From Clostridium sp. Ade.TY (GTDB lineage Bacteria; Bacillota; Clostridia; Clostridiales; Clostridiaceae): a DNA stretch of 64,000 nt. Positions 63,991-64,000 of this stretch are shown here, piece after piece (position 1 is the first letter of the stretch; each line of letters begins with the position of its first letter). Both the position numbers and the translations under genes were made by a program. The notes under the pieces were generated by a model that saw nothing but the letters and a program-made list of their open reading frames with translations, was not told the DNA's origin and ran no database searches. The DNA lies in assembly GCF_000498355.1 (NCBI RefSeq), contig NZ_AVSV01000036.1, positions 1 to 64,000 on the forward strand, written 5' to 3'.

Positions 63991-64000
63991 ATGAAAAAAG
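63991..64000 (+). CDS. Start of a further gene, cut by the window end
   Basis: AAGAGGT followed by ATG AAA AAA at 63991 looks like a real start (MKK...). Only three codons are visible, so no product can be named. Confidence 0.4.

Noticed and set aside
1-64000. CRISPR arrays, tRNA or rRNA genes, intact insertion sequences, prophage
   Set aside because: No regularly spaced repeat-spacer array, no tRNA-like or rRNA-like segment, and no transposase or phage structural gene was found. The single holin-like gene is isolated.

Overview
The window is a 64 kb chromosomal segment of a very AT-rich, low-GC Gram-positive anaerobe. It looks like Clostridium sensu stricto. The evidence is the base composition, strong GGAGG-type ribosome binding sites with frequent TTG/GTG starts, an FMN riboswitch, a T-box and a CIRCE element, a glycyl-radical enzyme locus, DUF2680 and YxeA type small proteins, and a selenium-dependent molybdenum hydroxylase (xanthine dehydrogenase) cluster. 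No rRNA, tRNA, CRISPR array, prophage or intact insertion sequence was seen. The species is not identified from sequence alone.

Layout. 0-4 kb: an alanine/glycine:cation symporter, a small membrane protein and a secreted Ig-like/PHP protein that seems to start at an ATT codon. 3.8-8.2 kb: complete riboflavin operon ribD-ribE-ribBA-ribH behind an FMN riboswitch, with two successive terminators that can each pair with the same aptamer strand. 8.2-11 kb: ferritin-like protein and a membrane metalloprotease. 11.1-13 kb: T-box leader and BrnQ. 13-17.6 kb: polysaccharide deacetylase, a 74-residue protein resembling its membrane anchor, a hypothetical protein and a GGDEF-EAL protein. 17.6-25.2 kb: YjeM-like permease, Ogt, lipoprotein hydrolase, beta-carbonic anhydrase, hypotheticals and a decayed MFS pump. 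25.2-30 kb: CIRCE-htpG, a DUF2680 protein and an OmpR-type two-component system. 30-34.3 kb: MerR regulator with two tandem iron alcohol dehydrogenases behind matching 19-bp-spacer promoters, then pfkA. 34.3-36.6 kb: lone holin-like protein, CDF transporter, DeoR regulator.

36.7-40.9 kb: glycyl-radical enzyme, its activase and a fructose-6-phosphate-aldolase-type enzyme, divergent from the DeoR regulator. Two clusters of 10-bp direct repeats flank the promoter. The set matches the radical ring-opening route for 1,5-anhydrohexitol 6-phosphates. 41-43.7 kb: NSS transporter with a 42-residue MetS-like partner, and PnuC. 44-47.6 kb: cell-surface O-acylation cassette (DUF4358 lipoprotein, MBOAT, DHHW protein) and a YxeA lipoprotein.

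47.6-63.9 kb: selenium/molybdenum hydroxylase and purine-catabolism cluster. The accessory genes yqeC-mocA-yqeB-xdhC come first, then a sigma-54 activator with a cysteine-rich sensor. Next is a control region with three related palindromes and a -24/-12 promoter, driving dpaL(ygeX)-ygeY-D-aminoacylase-like-ssnA-8-oxoguanine-deaminase-like. An atypical dihydroorotate-dehydrogenase-like iron-sulfur protein and the fused 2Fe-2S/molybdopterin xanthine dehydrogenase follow. A 235-nt element bounded by long imperfect inverted repeats lies between these last two. A new gene begins at the last ten bases. The most promising parts for new biology are this cluster's composition and regulation, the inverted-repeat element, the tandem-terminator FMN switch and the repeat-flanked glycyl-radical promoter.
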